Below are positions 47,722 through 60,122 of a DNA stretch of 64,000 bases, in pieces. Under the pieces are notes generated by a model. The model saw nothing but the letters and a program-made list of their open reading frames with translations. It did not search any database and had not been told where the DNA came from. Location of the stretch: assembly GCA_946807835.1 (NCBI GenBank), contig OX327704.1, forward strand, positions 868,001 through 932,000. The letters are read 5' to 3'. The position numbers and the translations under genes were made by a program. The stretch is from Ailanthus altissimus. Lineage: Eukaryota > Streptophyta > Magnoliopsida > Sapindales > Simaroubaceae. Each line of letters begins with the position of its first letter. Position 1 is the first letter of the stretch.

Positions 47722-50700
47722 TAATGATCTTCTTCTCTTTAGATCACCTGCATAATCTGAGTCTACATATCCTTTTACCATTACCCTATTGTCTTCATTC
47801 CTTTTATACATTAACTCATGATTTGACGTCCCTTTGAGATATCTCAAAATTCACTTTACTATAAACCCATGATCCTTACCTGGATTTGTCATATATCTAC
47901 TCACCATACTCATAGCCTGTACTATGTCTGGTCTTGTGCAAACAATTGCATACATGATGCTACCACGACGCTTGCATATAGTACTTTACTCATTTGCAGT
48001 TTCTCTTCTTTGGATGTTAGAGATTGTGCTGCTGATAATTTGAAATGCATGGCTAAATGAGAGAAAAAGTCTTTGAATTGGATATACTGAACTTCTCTGA
48101 GGTCTTGAGTATATATCATTATTGAAACAAGAAAATAACATGTCTTATTTCTCTCACAATATCCATACCCAATATCCTTTTCGATGTTCCCAAATTCTTC
48201 ATCTCAAACTCGTTACTCAACTGCTTCTTAAGTTTCTTTATTTCTTCTATGTTTCTACATGCAATCAATATATCATCGACGTATAAAAGTAAATACTTCA
48301 TCCCATTACTCAAGCTCTTAAAGTACATGCATCCGTTATACTTGCTCCTACTAAAGCCATAAGCCATCATAAACTCATTAAATCTGCTATACCACTATCA
48401 AGGTGATTACTTTAACCCATAAAATGACTTCTTTAATAAACAAACACGATCCTTTTTTTTGGCACATCGATTTTGCAAGCTCTCTATGTAGAAAAGTTGT
48501 CTTTATATCCATTTACTCTAGATGTAAATCAAGGTTTGCACACATGGCTAACAAAATCCTAATGGATGTGTGCTTGATAATTGGAGAGAATATATCATGA
48601 AAGTCTACTCACTCTCTCTGAGTAAAACCTTGTGTAACTAACCTAGCCTTGAATCTTGTGGGCTTTATCCCCGATATCCCCTCATTAACCTTATACACCT
48701 ACTTGCACCCTACTAGTTTCTCTTAAGTTCTCTCCACCAACTTTTAGGTATTATTTTTTTTGAAAGAACTAATCTTTTCTTCCATAGCCTGCTGCCATTC
48801 ATTCTTATTTTTCACTCTTTATAGTATCACCATATATTCTAGGCTCATTAAATTTAAGAGTGTAAGTAAAGTTAAAGGCATGAGCAACTAAATCTGCTTG
48901 TGCGTACTTGATTGGTGGGTTAATTATTCTCCTTACCCTATCTTTGGCTAGCTAGTACTCTTTAAGTTCTATCTCAGAAGTCCTATTTTTTTCTTGGGTG
49001 GACTTAAAGGAACTCACTGGTGCTTTTGGTTCATCTTCAAGGATCTTCTTATTGAAATGCTGATCTGGGGGCATATCAAATCTACATTCAGTCTCCACTT
49101 CAACTTCTATTGACTTGGGTATTGAGTATTCTTTAAACATAGGTTATTCATTCTCATATTCTTGGAAGCCTTTCAATATTGTCATCTCATCAAACGTCAC
49201 ATCACGGCTTATAATACTCCTTAGTGATGTCAACTCTCTACACCATACCTTGTATCCTTTTACTCATTCGGGATTTCTTATGAATACCCCTTTAATAGCT
49301 CTAAATTCCAACTTTCCCTCATTCACATGAACAAAGGTGTGGCTACCAAAAATTCTGAGGTGGTCATACTTAACTAGACTATTTCTCTTCTGGCATCTTA
49401 AGTCTATTGCTGAGAAGGGACTTATATTAATCAAATAAGCTGCAATCATCACAACTTCTCCCTAGAATGTTTTGGACATCTTTGCATTGGTAAGCATGCA
49501 TCTAACCCCTTTCTAGTAGGTTCTTATTCATTCTCTTAGCTACACTATTCTACTGCGGTGTTGATCTTATAGTTCTATGTTTTATAATTCTATACTTTGT
49601 ACAAAATCCATCAAACTTTCTATTGCAAAACTTGAGGCCATTGTCATTTCTTAGCCTTTTAACCTTTTTACCAGTCTAATTTTCAACAAAAGCCTTCAAA
49701 GTCTTGAATGTATCAAATATTTGATCCTTGTTTTTCAACACATAGACCCACAGCTTTCTTGAATAGTCATAAATTAAACTAAGAAAATACCTAGCACCAC
49801 AATGCGTAGCTGTCTGAGCTGGTCCTCAAAGATTTGAGTTTATGTAGTCAAGAGTCCTCTTAGTTTTGTGCTCGTCAGTACTAAACCTCACTTTATGTAC
49901 TTTTTCTAGCACACAATGTTCGCAAAAGTCTAATGGCTGGAGCCTATACTCACCAAATTCCTTTTGACTAAATACTCCTTCAGGTTTCTCACCTAGGTGT
50001 GCTAGTCTAAGATGCTACAACTTAGTTTTCATATTCTCATCATCTATAGAGAATAATGCAGAACCACTTACAACTTCATCCTTTATCACATAAACATCTT
50101 TGTGCTTCTCTCCTCTCAAAATCACCCCACCCGTCGATCCTAATGGAACACCCATTCTGATCTAAAGTCTCTAGTGAGATCAAGTTCTTTTAAGGTCAGG
50201 AATATATTTAACTTTTTTCAACTTTCTTACTCACCCATCATGCAACTTAAGTTTAATACTACCAATTCTCATCATCTGACAAGCAATGTCATTACCCATT
50301 AATACCTTACCACCACTAATGGACTAAAAATTTATAAACCAAGACTTGTGTGGGCGCACATGTGAAAAGTACAACAAGAATCAAGAACCCATTGTTTAGT
50401 ATTCTTACCATCAGTAGCAATTAGAGTTTTTGCACTATTGTAACTATCATCATAGACAAGCGTAGTATCCATTTTCTTCTTGTCTTGTGCTTTTTTCTCC
50501 AGATAGTCCTTTATAAAGTGTCATTCCTTCTTGCAGTAATAACTCTTCCTAGGAGTCATGAACTTTGATCTCGAACCCTTTTTTTTTTTCCATCTCTATA
50601 TGAGGGCCTTTCTCTTATAGATAAACTTTCTGCATTGCCCTCAATCTTCTTTTCTGATAGTTTTGAGTTTAATAATGATTTCACATTGGTCATTGTTAAA

Positions 50701-51250
50701 CTCTCTCTGTCATAGAGTAATGTATCAATAAAGCTCTCATAACTCTTTGTAAGTGAACTCAGTAGGATGATTGCCTTATCTTCATCTTCTATCTTGATGT
50801 TGATAGATTCAAGATCAAGAATGATGTTGTTGAAGGCATCTATATGATCTTTCATTGGCGTCCCTTTTGACATGGACAAGTGATACAACTTCTTTTTTAT
50901 AGACGATCTGTTGGCCAACGACTTCTACATATAAAGAAAGTCAAGCTTTTTTAGAAGACCAATCGTCGTCACCTAACCTGCTATTTTCCTCAGTACTTCA
51001 TTGCTTAATGACAGAATAATTATACTGTGAGCTATTTCTTGAATATCCCTTCTTTCTACTTTAGCTTTAGATGACTCTAACATTTTCACTTATTCACTAG
51101 ATGGAGCTATAGTCTCCTCTAATGTTAGGCCTAACCGATGACTCACCAACAACGCCCTAACCTTTATCTTCCACAGATTGAAATCATTAGTTCTGTTAAA
51201 TTTCTCTACCTCATACTTGGGTGTGGCCATGTCTGCTTAAAAAATTAGGT
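47722..51250 (-). mobile_element. Minus-strand Ty1/copia interior, 3' truncated
   Basis: Read on the minus strand from 51225: gag starts MATPKYE and continues through 50918-50556 (LYHLSMSKGTPMKDHIDAFNNIILDLE). A protease-region scrap lies near 50480-50340, integrase fragments at about 49940-49270, then reverse transcriptase at 48370-48119 with YVDDILIA and GCMYFKS. RNase H-side sequence reaches 47722 (RPDIVQAMSMVSRYM, LRYLKGTSN, GYVDSDYAGD). The degenerate primer-binding site (TGGTATTATAACC on the minus strand) is at about 51248-51260, next to the LTR. The end of pol and the other LTR are missing. Frameshifts are frequent. Confidence 0.9.
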
Positions 51251-51263
51251 TATAATACCAGTT

Positions 51264-51905
51264 TGTTAAAGTAGAAGCAATCAAACAAGCAATAAGCTCA
51301 AAGTATATATAGTGCAATCTAGGCAATTAAGAAATCTAAAGAGAAAAGATAAAAGAACAACACACAAAATATACGTGATTCGACAACTTTCCTATGTCTA
51401 CAGCGAATCAAGATCACACTCTCTTATTAATGAATCACAATGTACTTAAAAAGTATGCCTTTTATAAGAGAAAAAACTTACAAAGAACTCACTCTTTCTT
51501 GTAAATTAGGAGTTTCTCTTACTTAAAATCACAAAGAATGCTATAATCACGAAGATGTGTTTACAAGCCAATAAATGACCTTTATATAAACTTTAGGATG
51601 ACATAGGTTAACCTTAGTCATGTGAGAGTTATTTTAGGGAATCCTGGAACAAGTGAGAGACAAAACAAATCAATCCAAATCGAAAAACTATTTCCTACAC
51701 TCAGTGTTGCAGCGTCCACTCCTTGGCACCACAACGCCCACTTGTTTTCTGGGGCGCCACAGTGCTCACGCCTAGGCACCGCTTTCTCTTTTCGTCCTCC
51801 TTTTTATCTGTCTTGCTTCCCTGCGCATCTAGCTTATTCATTAAATTTTTTTACAATAATTTTTAATCACTTTTTTCACAAATCTCTTTATAAGTATTAG
51901 ACAAT
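51264..51905 (-). repeat. 5' LTR of the minus-strand copia
   Basis: The left end TGTTAAAGTAGAAGC abuts the primer-binding site. It contains the conserved block ATACGTGATTCGACAACTTTCC and ATGTCTACAGCGAATCAAGATC near 51371-51415, shared with the LTRs at 28703 and 61620. A GC-rich patch with alternating GCGTCC, GGCACC, GCGCCACAG words is at 51706-51790. The right end is approximate; ATTAGACA at 51897-51904 is a candidate. Confidence 0.75.
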
Positions 51906-51909
51906 TTCG

Positions 51910-52470
51910 CTCGACGAGTTTATTGAACGCCTTATCAAGCACATTAACTGCTTTACACATACCACATTCTATTATATTCTCACACATAAATAGAAATTAA
52001 ATTATTTCCTCTTCAAGATTAGTGTGTGGGGGAATTAGTTCTTATAACCTATTGGGTTATCCTCTTAAGGATAAACACGTTATCTAATATCAAAAACCCC
52101 AAATCAATATTTTGTTTTATTTTTTCAACTTTGTTTCTCAAAATACATACAAAAAAAAAAAAATACATACATGCACTAAACTTTGATGCAACTTTTATGA
52201 CTCGTGCCATCACTTTAAATCTTTTCTTTCCCAATGACAAATAAGTAGCTGAATAATAATCCCTCGATTGGGTAGATTTAGAGTCTATTAGTTCGGTATA
52301 GAGGTATTATGATTTTGAAGAGATAATCACTGTCAAGTGAAAATACTAGCTGTAGAGTGAAGTAAGCGAGTGTTTGATAAACACCTAACTGTAAAATAGA
52401 ATTAGTGCTTATTGAATAGGTTAACTATTGTGTTATGAAAAATTAAGTAGAAGCACCTCTATACCAAATG
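51910..52470. other. Intergenic, downstream of the WSD gene
   Basis: Short AT-rich spacer between the copia LTR and the last exon of the minus-strand WSD gene. The part nearest 52470 should include its 3' untranslated region. No other feature was seen. Confidence 0.5.
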
Positions 52471-52475
52471 ACTCC

Positions 52476-55400
52476 TTATAGAACTTTATCCTTGATTAAT
52501 CCTCTTTCGACAATAGCATCCTTGATGATTTTGAGAGATTCTTCTACATCTTGGCAAAGTTGGTGTGGATCAGGTATCACATTTGGATCCACTGCTAGAG
52601 AAATGGTCATCTTATTGACGTAGCTTTGAAAATGGATTGTCAATGCCTGCAGAACAAGTACAAGTTATTAGATGGATTTTAAAGTTCGATGAATGGATTT
52701 ATTATAAGTTCCTTATTAATTGAATTCTTGAGAGTTACATTTATAATCTGTTTGGTATAGAAGTACTGTAGTTTTAAAGTTGTGAAGTGGAAGTGAAGTG
52801 AGTGTTTGGTAAAAACTTAATTAGGTGTTGAATGGAAGTTATGTTTATCAAACATTTTCACTATTATATATTTGAAATTAAGCAAAAGCACCTCTACGTC
52901 AAACAAACCCTTAAGACTTACTTGGGGGAGTCCGTAAACACTTGGAGCAAGATAGGCGATTGGATACCCATACAAGCTAATTTCTTCTGAAGGACCAACC
53001 ACATTTGAGAAGGTCATGGTTGTGTTAGAAAGAACTTTTAGTGCTGAAGCGGCAGCTGCCTGTGAAACATGCAAGACCGTTGCTTAACTCAGTATCAAGT
53101 TACCATACAACCATGAATATATAAATCCGCATGTTATAAAATGCAGAAGTTTGGGTGAAAAAAATTATACAATAATTCTGAGGTGCAGATGCCTGTGCAT
53201 TTACGAAATTCGGACGGGACTTACACAGCATTATATAGGTCACAAGAAACAATATTGTATATTTCAAAACAAGCTAAAAGAAAACCAACACCCTTTTGAA
53301 ATATACAGCATTGTTCAGGTTTTGTCCGAATTTTAAAAAATTTTAAAACTTGCAAATGCCACACCAAAGAAGGACTATATGTATATATATAATTTTAAAA
53401 ACGTTTAAAATTTCCACAGTAAGTGTTGTGAGCACCTGAGCTCCAATTGTGTTCAGCATAAACCCAGCTGTTTTAGATGAGCAGTTAGCTTCAAGGGAGA
53501 GCTTTTTCCTATCCATGGTGGCTTTTGCTGTACGCACATAATCCAATGGGTCGTTTTGCAAAGCAATGATGAAGGGAATGAGGATATTTCCGATCCGATT
53601 GCCCCAACTGCATGCCCGATATCCCTTGGCCATCATATCTGCCAAGGCCTGCAGTTTAAATAAATAAATCATCAGAAAATATATATATATATAACACATA
53701 ACACCTTCATTGTTATTTATGCTGAGCGGCCGCATGAACAAATGGAATTTAAATTAAAGTTACCTGGATCTCTGTAATTGGTCTCAGGTTGACGACAACG
53801 GATGCCCTGACGCGTAAATGTTTCGGAAGAGTATTTGATTCGTGCTTTGCTACTCCATTTTGCATAAACTTATCTCCTGGGCAAGACATATATTAAAAAG
53901 AGCATTAAGAATTTATTGTCCACCTCTATTTTTTTAATTAGATAAAAATGTCAGGAAATTCCAATTAAATTAGGCCCTAATTATTTGCCAGTATCACAGC
54001 CTGATCTTGTGTTAAAGGCAATTAATATATATATAAAAAAGCTCACCATATCTTCGATGTAGATACCGCGTGAGAGCAGCTTGTGTCACTCCCAATACGA
54101 CATCGTTGATTGTCTGTTAATTAAGTGGCAGAAAATTGGAAGGAAATCATTTTACTGATTACTGAAAGGAAGAAATAAAGAAGATGGAGCAATTCTAAAA
54201 GAGATTAGGTCAAAATCTCCATCAAATTCATTTTTTTGGCACCCAAGTAGGCCGTACGATTATATATATTTATTATTCTGAAAAAAGAGAAAAAAAAAAA
54301 AACTATACACATAAAGAGAGCAAGGTATCAAGGAAACATATTGTTATACACTTGAAATTTGAAGTTGTAAAAAATTGCACAAATAAATTAATTAGACAAT
54401 CTTAACTATAAAAGTTAACGTGACATAAAAAGTTAGATATACAAACTTTTTTTATGTCTTTTCAAAAATTTTTTTTTTAATATAATCTGACAGGTTATTA
54501 TAGGAAAGGAAATAAAAATAATTAGTGGTACTATTACATAATAAATCTCATTTATTGTATAAACCTTTTAAATTGGAAAATGTACACAAATAGTCCACTT
54601 AAAAAAGCTTTAATTTTTTATAGTAAAAAACATTTGGCTAAATTCCCCTTATTAATAATATAACTAAAAATATTTGTTGTTTGAACTACAAAAATAATAA
54701 AAGAAGGTTGTCATTGTCTAAATTGATCTGAAAAAATACTTTATAGATTGAGAATAAGCAATTTTATGAATCAGTTTATAAAAAGTTATGGTTTATATAA
54801 TTATTTTTTGTATTTATTTTTATTTTGTATGTGTCATGAGAGTAAACAATGTATTTTAATTTTTGTATTTAGTTTATAAAAATATAAATATGAAAATATA
54901 ATAGTAGTGTATTATAATACAATGAAGAAAAAATAAAGTCTGTAGGCAAGAAAATAAGGTGAATTGAAAAAAAGAATGAAATCAAGTATAAAGATGAAGA
55001 AAAAACTCAAAATATCGGGCGAGGTACAAAGAAGGGCCGACACCATTCCTTGCACTGCACGGTCGGGCGCATGGCCCCTCCTCGCACCTCACCTATGGCG
55101 CTAGGTATTTAGGGTTTTCTTTTTCTTTTTCCCTATTTTTTTTTTGAATTTTTATTTTTCAACTATCTTTTTAATTTTCAATCTTCAAAATGTCAGTATC
55201 CAAACACTTGATCTACTTGTTCTTAAACTCAAAAATTTTAAAATATTATTTGAGTGAGTTTTGGAAGAAAACGGTAGGATAGAGGCAAAATATACTTTAA
55301 GAGTAAAACGGTTCGAATTTGAACATTATGGCTATTAAAGATTGCATTTCAATTTTATAATTATAAAGGTATATGAGTTTAAAATAAGGGCTATTTCTAT

Positions 55401-57242
55401 ACATTTCCCTCCCGTTGTTGTTATATTCTACATTAATTCATATGAACGATTATTTACAAAAAAAAAAAATTGATGCATTTTTAAATAAGCCTAAACTTAA
55501 CTCGTAATAGTTCAATACGGATCTAATCTTATCAAAATAGTAGTCTACTCTTACACAGGAGAAGAAATCTACATCCACACTATTTAGAAAGATTAAAAGC
55601 CCTTCACTAATACTTGAGAGGTTATCACTGTTATTTTGATATAATTATTATATCTCAAATTATAATTGCAAATCGCAACTTGAGGGGCTATTATTATTAT
55701 TTCATAGTTAAACTAAGTTAATAAACATATGTAGGAGAGAAAAAAAAAAAAGGTAAATAGACATACCATTTCCATTGCGTTTTTAACTAGCTTTATGTCA
55801 TCCAAGCTAATTATCCTGTGCACAAACCGCTTGGGCACCTGCTCAACTCCAGGGCCACCTTTGAGAGGACTCTCTGAGTCTCTCAAAAAAATTTGTGTTG
55901 CCATGAACATCAAAAGGCCCATAATTGTATTCCAAATTAATCTTATTGCTGACCAAGTACCCACAAAAAGCCACCAGAACCACCCTGCCGGGGCTTTTGA
56001 ACTGGTGCGTTTTTGCATTGGAATGCTGGGCAACGCTCCAGGATCAGAAGTTTGTCGAGTACAGGCCAGCAAAAGAGAAACCAGGGATGCGCCATCACCA
56101 ACTGAGTGATGTATTCGAAAAACTCCAAGGGATTCTGCGTCTGAGGTTCTGACATTAAGAAGATGAAGTTCCCATAAGGGTTTTGAGTGATCCATTGGTA
56201 CTGTGGCTATGCAGGAGATGTAATCCTCAACAAACTGTTCAGGATTTTCCATTTCAGGATCTAAATCCGGAACAATAATCTGGCTTTCAACATTCACTTT
56301 CGTCCGAATCCATTTCATTTTCCTCCCCTCGGTCACCTTTTCGTACATATGAAAGAGGGCATAGAATTAAATGAGGTATATAGAAATTATTAATGTTACA
56401 TGAAATGATCATAGTACTTTATAACATTGAAGTTCCCTTTAATAATAGCAAAGTTGATATCTGTTAATGTACAAGAAGATTAACGTTATGTTATAAGTAT
56501 GACATTTTCTGTAAAGTTTTTCTTACTTCTCAGCAAGTCACATTATTTTTCTGTGTACATAATTAAACACTACTCTTTTCTTTTTTTTTCTTCTTATTAT
56601 TTTAGTAATGAATTAAACAAAGAAGCACTCTTTGAAAAGGTTATTTTGTAATGTCAAATAGGCTTTAGTACTAGTTGTATTTTAGTATTATGAATGAAAA
56701 TTATCAATTTAGTCTCTGACGTTTTGTTAAATTACTCAATTAGTCTTTATATTTCTTTTTTCAAATATTTAGTTAATCTATGTTATTGAGAAAATAACTT
56801 CTAAATGTAATTTTTTAAGGAATAAAATAAATTAATATGTCTAATCATAGTAAACGATCCCATGATTAATCAAAATTTTCTTATTGTCTTAAAAACAATG
56901 GCATTTAGACATTAACTGAGTAATTTAACAGAACATTAGAGAATAAAATGATAGTTTTCCAATATTGCAATATCTGAACATAAGCAGGTTAACCAAATCA
57001 AACAAGCCAAGAAAATTAAGGTGTAAATTAAATTAAATTAACAGTGTTGTTACCAGCTTGCTAGAGAAACGAGGATGCTTGATCAAAGTTTTCTCTAGTC
57101 CTTGTTTGATAGTACTTGGATTAACGCCCATCTTCCATCCTATAATAGCGATGATATAGCACTTGAAATTTGGCGCATTAAACAACTGAGCTGCTGGGCT
57201 CAATGGCTCTTCATCCATCGTCGATTCTTCGCCCTTCACCAT
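52476..57242 (-). CDS. WSD-type wax ester synthase/diacylglycerol acyltransferase, seven exons
   Basis: Exons (minus): 57242-57054, 56336-55767, 54113-54047, 53876-53764, 53648-53436, 53059-52922, 52646-52476; all introns GT-AG, phases consistent, 486 codons plus stop. The family joins acyl-CoA to fatty alcohol (wax ester) or diacylglycerol (triacylglycerol), usually at the ER. The catalytic motif HHSVGDG is at residues 139-145. A hydrophobic, Trp-rich stretch at about 181-214 is the likely membrane anchor. The C-terminal DUF1298 domain follows, with RVRASVVVNLRP, GNRIGNILIPF and TFSNVVGPSEE. An upstream in-frame ATG (57266) would add eight residues. I prefer 57242 because the TATA box would put 57266 about ten bases from the transcription start and the decayed paralogue begins at the equivalent Met. 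MDEEPLSP (57218) is also possible. Substrate preference cannot be read from sequence. Confidence 0.93.
54130..55760 (-). other. Large intron of the WSD gene
   Basis: Intron 2 (55766 down to 54114) is by far the longest intron of this gene. It is AT-rich apart from a short GC-rich patch at 55018-55100 (CGGGCGAGG, GCACGGTCGGGCGC), which resembles the GC-rich motifs of nearby retroelements and may mark an old insertion. No terminal repeats were found. Confidence 0.55.
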
Positions 57243-57300
57243 TTCTATTTTCAGCTCTCTCTTCATCTTCTTCTTCTTCTACTCCTTCCTTTTCCTTTCA

Positions 57301-57310
57301 TCTATTTATA
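57301..57310 (-). promoter_or_regulatory. TATA box of the WSD gene
   Basis: TATAAATAGA on the minus strand, 59-68 bases upstream of the preferred start codon and preceded by AGTT. The purine-rich GAAGAAGAAGAAGATGAAG leader between the box and the coding region is typical of plant 5' leaders. Confidence 0.7.
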
Positions 57311-57319
57311 ACTTTTCTT

Positions 57320-58460
57320 CTTATTATTATTCTTATGCTATTTTCAAATAATGTGGGCTAAGTTTATATGATGAGCTGGAATTGTGAGAGAGTAACTGAT
57401 TTGAATTGATTTTGTTGCCTGTGTGGATGAAGCTAACCACATTTGACAAAGTTCAAGATATGCACCGTATAAAAAAGAACTTGGCTGCCACTAGGGTTCC
57501 AATATTTTTATCCATTTATTTTAAGGGCAATTAGTCATCGCTAATTGTGTATATATCTTGTTCTTGTTGAGAGGACGAAATAAATTCAATGAGCTTATTG
57601 TAGACTATTTATGATTCTATGATGTATATAGAATGATTTTTTTATTACAATAAATATGTTGAGAATTTTCCTATTAATTTTATGTAGTCTTACATTTTTA
57701 TCATTTTTTCTTTTGATTTTTTTAATAAGTACCAATATTCTCTTTTTACTTTGGTCACTTTGAAGGAAGAAACAGTACCAAAAAAAAGATATTTGTACAT
57801 ATTAAAAAATCACGAGGGAAATTGGTAAAAATGAAAAACAAAAAAACATTTACTGATAATTTCTAAATACATTTGCATTCAATTTTTTATAAGAAATTGA
57901 AAAAAAACAAAAAACTCAGAAATAATGGTTAGTTCTCTTAATAGTAAGTATGACAAAATGTCCTAAGGGATGGTACTTCTTGGAGATTCGCCTCTAATGA
58001 GACAAGAATTGGTGATTTTTATGGGAATAAAGTGGGACGTGGAAAAAATTTATTCCCCCAATTGTTATTGGGGCGGAATGGATTTAAAACTCACATCCCA
58101 CCCCTTACTCTTTTATATGAATTTATAAAATATTTTTTTTATAGTATTTTTATATCAAATAATTTATTAATTTTTTATTTTACAATATATATTTAACTAG
58201 AAAATATTTAAATAATATAATTCAATTAATAAAATTTAAAAGTATGTTGTTAAATTATTTATAAAATATCAATAAAAAATAATAATAAACTAAAAATAGT
58301 TCATTTGTTATGTAGAAATAAAGTCTTAATCTTAAAAATTTTGATGAAGAGAAGATGAACAATTCATAGGAAAATCAATTATACTAGATAGTATTGAAAC
58401 ATTACTTAAATTCTTATTTTTATTTTTTTGTTTTATTTATTATTTATTTGAAATTTGCTT
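57320..58460. other. Intergenic, AT-rich
   Basis: Upstream of the WSD gene. A moderately complex patch at 57960-58115 contains GGGGCGGAATGG and ATCCCACCCC, words that recall repeat copy 2 near 62775 (GGGGCGGGAAGATGG). No gene frame was found. Confidence 0.45.
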
Positions 58461-58988
58461 ACTTTTAATATTATTGAAGGATCTTGTCATATATTATTTC
58501 ATTTAATAAAAATATAGTTAACACATTGATACTACTAACTTTATAAAGTGTTGATTGTAATTTTGTTTATATTGATTGAATTTTTATATTGTTAAACTTT
58601 ATCAAAATAGATTATTATTTAATAATAAATAAATAAATAACAGAGAAATAAGGCGAGGATAGAGAAGCCATTCGTTACACATGAATTTCTAATTCTTGCT
58701 CGGTTAAAATTATTGCACAATGAGACAAAAAATGGGGATTAAAATCATAAATGGTTATGAAAATTTAGGTCTTGTGATGCAATTTAGAAAAAATTCAAAT
58801 TTTTTCTGTTTCTAAGATTTTTCATATTAAAATTTTCTTTATAATATGCCCTTGATATAATCTAACATAGTCATTAATTAAAATATAGGATATTTCATAT
58901 TTGTTTATTTACTTATTATATATATTATTAATATTTTTATTAGAAAATTGGGTATATATTGATAAGAGATTATCAAAATTAAAATATA

Positions 58989-60095
58989 AAAAGCCGCAAT
59001 ACCCTAAAAACCAAAAATGCTTCCAAGGGGTCTTAAAAGCCGTGGCCACCATATCTCCGGAGAAAGGCCAACGGCCTCTCTCCAGAGGCTTTCTCTTCTC
59101 TGTTTCCGATTCTATCATGTTGGCTCTTCTCCTTCTTTTCTTTTTGTTTTTGTGTGATGTTCCCGTTTTCTGTTTTGTTTCAGGTGAAGGCGAGGTTTCT
59201 GGCCGGTGAGCTCCTGCGTGGGTCCGTGATCCCTCGACTGTCGCTAAACCTCCTTGACACCGTCGAGCTTCTCAAGCAGTCATCGGTCGTTTCACCGGCC
59301 GTTTCTCCAACAGTGCTCCTATAGGTTCCATTTCGGACGGGGTTTGTGCGACACAGATGTGCCGCCCTCCTTGGCTCCCGACGACAACGTCCCCGCTCTG
59401 CCCAAGCCAAACTCAGCAGTGTGCCATTTTCTTTTCATTCCTGGCCATTTCTTCAATCCTCCACTGTGCCGCCCGTCGTCAAACACTGTACCGTGCAGAG
59501 ATGCCCCTGCAGCCTGTGCCTCGTGTGAACAAGTCAGTGTGCCTCTGCCGCTGCTAGTCTCCCGAGTCCGCACCGGGCCTCCCCGGGTCACAGCGAAAAT
59601 TTGCGGCCATCTCCGACCATTTTTGATCGTGCCCTGCCTGTTCTGTGACGGTTGTGTTCCCATCCGATGGTACTCCGTTCGGTAATTTTCTTTGTGGTAT
59701 CAGAATATGTGCCGGCTGTTTTGCTTGTCACTGTTGATTGTGGTATCGGAATATGTGCCAATTGCTTGCTTGATTGGTTTTATGCGTGTTCGCTTTAGTT
59801 TTATGTAATAAGAATCTCTCTCTTTTTTAAGGTCTATATTTTGTTTTTTACGGAAAGGTCTATTTTTTTCTTTTTATGAAAATGCGGTTATCCCTTTCTA
59901 CGAAAAGGTCGGTTTCTCTTTCTTTTGAAAGAGTCTTGTCCTTATCCATTATGAGTATGATGACCTTCTTATTTGCAAGAGACTTGAATCAGATACTTTC
60001 AAAACGTATTTATCTTACTATGTTATTCCTTTAATATGTATATTAAAGGAACTTGATGTAATATCTTGACGATATTAATGAAATAATATGATTTC
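58989..60095 (+). mobile_element. GC-rich 1107-bp insertion with 11-bp target duplication
   Basis: ATTAAAATATA occurs immediately left (58978-58988) and right (60096-60106). The homologous site in repeat copy 2 (about 63094-63110) lacks the insert. The first 700 bases are GC-rich with overlapping frames on both strands (59254-59685 plus, 59319-59663 minus) but no recognised domain. They begin AAAAGCCGCAATACCC and include GGCCAACGGCCTC and an acceptor-like TTTTGTTTCAG. The last 300 bases are T-rich and end in AATGAAAT...ATTTCATT, a small hairpin at the right border. Terminal inverted repeats and a clear poly(A) are absent. An internally deleted L1-type LINE (5' region joined to 3' end) fits best; a Pack-MULE also has target duplications of this length but should show inverted termini. 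Confidence 0.65.
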
Positions 60096-60100
60096 ATTAA

Positions 60101-60122
60101 AATATATATATATATATATATA
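60101..60122. repeat. (AT)n microsatellite at the insertion border
   Basis: About ten AT pairs directly following, and partly within, the right target duplication of the GC-rich insertion. It may have grown from that AT-rich duplication. Confidence 0.8.

Noticed and set aside
46122..52000. Minus-strand copia considered as nested inside LTR-like copy B
   Set aside because: The missing 3' part of copy B does not appear after the copia LTR, and the copia end is missing too, so simple nesting does not fit.
58989..60095. GC-rich insertion considered as a protein gene or Pack-MULE
   Set aside because: No recognisable domain in any frame and no inverted termini; kept only as an unclassified retro-type insertion.
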